NCBI GenBank assembly: GCA_964548045.1
Contig: CAZJQZ010000001.1
Coordinates: 1-64,000 of the forward strand
Direction: 5' to 3'
Origin: JBGLNL01 sp964548045
Lineage (GTDB): Bacteria > Chloroflexota > Dehalococcoidia > SZUA-161 > SpSt-899
Length of the DNA stretch: 64,000 bases
The notes beneath the pieces are model-generated. The model ran no database searches. It saw nothing but the letters and a program-made list of their open reading frames with translations, and was not told the DNA's origin. Each line of letters opens with the position of its first letter. Position 1 is the stretch's first letter. Positions 61,074 through 64,000 of this stretch are shown one piece after another. Made by a program: the position numbers and the translations under genes.

Positions 61074-64000
61074 TTACGCCCCATTGCCGGAAAACCGGAG
61101 TATCTCGGCAAAGTTATGAATCTTGACGAGGTTGTTTGACTCCATGGAACCATCGTAGGTAAGGGAAATCCAGGGCTTGTTATAGTCAACACTGAGGCTC
61201 TCCGACATGGCAGCCACAATCCCGCCGGGCATACAACCGTGAGGCATTACCGAAATCACTCCTGCAAACTGAGGGTTTACCATCCATTCAAGGCCAGTCC
61301 CGACACTAAGAACTGCCTCGCTACCGCATCTGGGGGAAAGATGAGCCTTGGTAAAATCAAGGATTTCTTCAATCGTAGGCTCCTCAACATCAACGAGGTG
61401 CCCGAAGTTACTTAGCACCGAACTCTCGTCACGGAATTGTATCTTTCGCCTTATATACCCCTTGATGATCTTCATCCCCTGCCTGTTGCTGATACCATCT
61501 TCAATGTTACGTAACGCAAGGTACTTTATCCACTCTCCAAACGGGGAAACGACCACTTCGAGTCCGGCCTCCTCACAATTTCTCACCAGGTGATTGTTGC
61601 TGAAATCGTTCGACCGCAGGAAAATCTCTCCATTGATACCCACCAGCGGCTTGCGCGGAATTGCAGAATCAATCAGCGCTTTGAACTTGGGGACGGCGTC
61701 ACGCAAGATATCATCGTAGGATTCTCGGCGGCTTATACGTTCAGACACCGCACCCGTCAACTCATTAAATGCCTCATCCGCCATTCCCCTGGATGCCTCA
61801 TAAGGCCGACTGCGCCACAGGAGTTTTTGCAGGTGATCATACGCCACAATGCCTTTCCACATAAAGCGCTCAAAGGCCACGCCCAATCCCCAATCGCGAT
61901 AGGCATTGTTGGAAACACTGGTACGTATTGGGAGATCAAAACCAATTTCCTTCAAAACCACACCCTGCTCAGGGGCATATTTCCCCAAACGGCATGGCCC
62001 GTAGGCCCCCGCCATAAACCCTTCCACCTTACTCAAGTCAAGGTTATGACCATTTTCATAGTACAATTTCAGGAAATCACCCAGCGTTACCCTATAGGGC
62101 AAGCACTCTTTTCCGCTGGTAAACTTGTTACTATAGAGAAGATTATTCTCATTCGCCGGCGGTAACGCAACCGCCTCCACTCCATAAGCGTTAAAAGCAG
62201 CCGCCATAACCTCCGCATGCGGGCACATCCGGGGCAATAAAATGATTCCCTTTGAATGATTGAGCAACTCAGCCGATCGATAGATATCCTTGGTAATAGT
62301 GCGAGCTTGTCCGGAGCGGTCAAATCCTTTGATCGTATCGACGAATGCCTCAATTCGGGTAACGATGCCGGCTTCTGCAGCATGCTCATCGATCTCCAGT
62401 TGTCCCAACGGCTCGCTGCCGATTATATCCTCGACCAGATTGAGAATAATTGAATTCGGGCCGCAGCCGAAGTTCGTGAGGGTCAACCCATAAAGATGAG
62501 GAGTATTTGCAACGATATGAGCGCCAGCAATGAACTTTCTCTCATACTCCCAGTAAGGGCGGTCGGAATACTGGCTGATATCAACAGAGGAAAGCGGCAG
62601 GTAATCAAGCGGAATCGGCACCACTCCCAGTTGAGCCAGTTGCTCTGCAATACCAAGGTTTGCCCCGGAATCCTGGGCCATGTAAGCCCGCGCGATGATT
62701 ACCACCCCGATCTGGTTGTTTTCCTGAACCTGTTTGAGCAACTCCCGCCCATGCTCCTCCCTCACTTTTTCGAACTCGCGCTGGGCTGCCAGCCCCGCCT
62801 TCGCGGCCCTTTTGCCTTTTATCCTGTTAAATCCCATCTTTCGGGCAACTCTGGTGAACTGGTCGATCACCTCTTTATCGCCCATACTGAAATCGACTAA
62901 AGGAACGATCAGCTTTTCATGCAGTCTGAGGGCTTCCCGAATGAGGAACGGGGCAGCCTGAACCAGCGGACAGGCATATTTTTGATTCTCTTCACCTTCC
63001 TTGATTCCCAGCCGAAGGAAGCTTGGAATGATAATGTGATCTACATCCTGGAGATTATCGGTGTGCCCATGCAGCAGCTTGATAGGAAAGCAGCTATCGG
63101 TGTAGCTCAATTCCGTTGCTCTTTCGATCACGTTACGGTTGGTCTTATTGGAGAAGACCGTTTTCACACCAAGTTCATTCAAAAAACCGATTAACAGGGG
63201 GGCGAAATCGTACATCAGCAGCGCCCGGGGAACACCCACTGTTAGCTTGCCTTCAGCCTCCGGATCATATCCGGCAAACAGCAAAGCTTCCCGATCATCA
63301 AAGGCCGTTTCCTTCTTCTCATGGCTGACGGTACTGTCATAAAGGTCACAGCGGCTGCCATAAAAAGTGGGGGGCTCTCCTTCCATTTGCAACCTGCTGA
63401 TGGTGCAATTATTGTCGCATCGATTGCAGGTGAAGGTTCTTAGCTCGTATTCTTCCTCAATCAGCTTCTGGAATCCCCTGAAACGCGATCCGCCTTCCGC
63501 CATTTCCTCTTTAGCTAAAAGCGCCGATCCAATCGCTCCGGTCACCTCTTTATGCTTGGGAACAACCAGCCGGGTTTTCTCCATCAATTGCTGGAAAGCG
63601 GCCACTACAGCTTCATTGTAGAAAACCGCCCCGGTGAGCACCACTTCATCGCCCAGCCGCCTCATTTCTACGACTTTAGAGAGATAGTTACGGGCGATGG
63701 AACTGGCCAGGCTGGCGGTTATGATTTCCAGCGGCACCCCTTCCTGCTGGGCAGAAGCTACTGCCTGCCCCATGAAAGAGGCGCAACGGGAACCCAGATC
63801 GATCAAGTAAGGGGCCTCAAATGCCAGATCGGCGAACTGCCCGTTCGTCACTTGTACACCCAGCATTTCGGCTAACTCATCAATGAAACTGCCGGTTCCA
63901 GCCGCACAGGCTTTGTTCATCTGATAATCGACTACCACGCCGTTTCGCTTGATCACCAGCTTGGCATCCTGCCCGCCGATCTCTATGATATCGGCATCCG
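61074..64000 (-). CDS. Large CoA-dehydratase activase-related protein (BadF/HgdC-type plus DUF2229), partial at the right edge
   Basis: The frame is open to the window end, so the N-terminus is missing; about 975 residues are visible. The visible start (IIEIGGQDAK, ACAAGTGSFIDELAEMLGV) is the second half of an HgdC-type ATPase with its cluster-binding cysteine region. Next is a DUF2229 domain with a FTCNRCDNNCTISRLQ cysteine motif, and then a 2-hydroxyacyl-CoA dehydratase-like region (LLPRMCPHAEVMAAAFNAYGVEAVALPP, GKECLPYRV). Such proteins activate radical dehydratases or related low-potential enzymes. The true substrate is unknown. Confidence 0.88.
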   Translation of the reverse strand, partial: DADIIEIGGQDAKLVIKRNGVVVDYQMNKACAAGTGSFIDELAEMLGVQVTNGQFADLAFEAPYLIDLGSRCASFMGQAVASAQQEGVPLEIITASLASSIARNYLSKVVEMRRLGDEVVLTGAVFYNEAVVAAFQQLMEKTRLVVPKHKEVTGAIGSALLAKEEMAEGGSRFRGFQKLIEEEYELRTFTCNRCDNNCTISRLQMEGEPPTFYGSRCDLYDSTVSHEKKETAFDDREALLFAGYDPEAEGKLTVGVPRALLMYDFAPLLIGFLNELGVKTVFSNKTNRNVIERATELSYTDSCFPIKLLHGHTDNLQDVDHIIIPSFLRLGIKEGEENQKYACPLVQAAPFLIREALRLHEKLIVPLVDFSMGDKEVIDQFTRVARKMGFNRIKGKRAAKAGLAAQREFEKVREEHGRELLKQVQENNQIGVVIIARAYMAQDSGANLGIAEQLAQLGVVPIPLDYLPLSSVDISQYSDRPYWEYERKFIAGAHIVANTPHLYGLTLTNFGCGPNSIILNLVEDIIGSEPLGQLEIDEHAAEAGIVTRIEAFVDTIKGFDRSGQARTITKDIYRSAELLNHSKGIILLPRMCPHAEVMAAAFNAYGVEAVALPPANENNLLYSNKFTSGKECLPYRVTLGDFLKLYYENGHNLDLSKVEGFMAGAYGPCRLGKYAPEQGVVLKEIGFDLPIRTSVSNNAYRDWGLGVAFERFMWKGIVAYDHLQKLLWRSRPYEASRGMADEAFNELTGAVSERISRRESYDDILRDAVPKFKALIDSAIPRKPLVGINGEIFLRSNDFSNNHLVRNCEEAGLEVVVSPFGEWIKYLALRNIEDGISNRQGMKIIKGYIRRKIQFRDESSVLSNFGHLVDVEEPTIEEILDFTKAHLSPRCGSEAVLSVGTGLEWMVNPQFAGVISVMPHGCMPGGIVAAMSESLSVDYNKPWISLTYDGSMESNNLVKIHNFAEILRFSGNGA

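Noticed and set aside
1..64000. CRISPR arrays, prophage or an intact mobile element
   Set aside because: I saw no regularly spaced direct repeats, no phage structural genes and no complete insertion sequence; only one transposase fragment was found.

Overview
The window looks like chromosome from an anaerobic bacterium of about 50% G+C, most likely Chloroflexota (Dehalococcoidia or a close relative). This placement is an inference. It rests on a four-cysteine insertion in EF-Tu, an archaeal-type homocysteine gene cluster (DUF39, NIL-ferredoxin, UPF0280), archaellin-like genes, an AmmeMemoRadiSam cluster, and a large CoA-dehydratase activase. There are no rRNA genes, CRISPR arrays or intact insertion sequences. 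One assembly gap of ten N lies at 21513-21522.

Layout. 1-5982 (-): a type IV pilus or competence motor, in transcription order response regulator, pilB, pilC, pilO, pilM, pilN (cut by the edge). 6200-8227: gap, a cysteine hydrolase and the RNase P RNA gene. 8338-11318: comEA-comEC for DNA uptake. 11322-13047 (-): two archaellin-like genes. 13307-20345: aldolase, two lipoproteins, a TPR protein, a CPBP protease, a HIT protein and a DRTGG protein. 20373-25267 (-): one translation operon, tRNA-Thr, tRNA-Tyr, tRNA-Thr, tuf, rpmG, secE, nusG, rplK, rplA, L10 leader, rplJ, rplL, bounded by a clear promoter and a clear terminator. 25296-31845 (-): homocysteine synthesis genes, a GuaB-like enzyme and the AmmeMemoRadiSam trio. 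31885-42438 (-): mutS, rpoC, rpoB.

42497-44614 (+) is a run of small genes: dodecin, a NYN/LOTUS protein, a zinc-ribbon protein and an RRM protein. 44750-48773 (-) is a tungstate/molybdate ABC transporter with a methyltransferase as its first gene, behind a Moco-type riboswitch and an intrinsic terminator. 48787-50669 is a lower-G+C patch with a broken IS1-like transposase and orphan genes. 50858-55965 holds a VWA lipoprotein, an rRNA/tRNA 2'-O-methyltransferase, lspA and a polyamine operon (speD and an ornithine-decarboxylase-type enzyme) with a 259-nt leader. 56000-61015 has a second zinc-ribbon gene, DUF503, an MrfA-type helicase and a PKD-domain surface protein. 61074-64000 (-) is a CoA-enzyme activase cut by the right edge.

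The most interesting signals are regulatory. The zinc-ribbon mRNA at 43960 can hide its ribosome binding site and start codon in two mutually exclusive pairings. The speD operon has a long uncharacterised leader. A riboswitch-terminator pair precedes the tungstate operon. comEA, the DUF39 homocysteine gene and mutS have promoters placed so close to the start codon that their mRNAs should be leaderless or nearly so.
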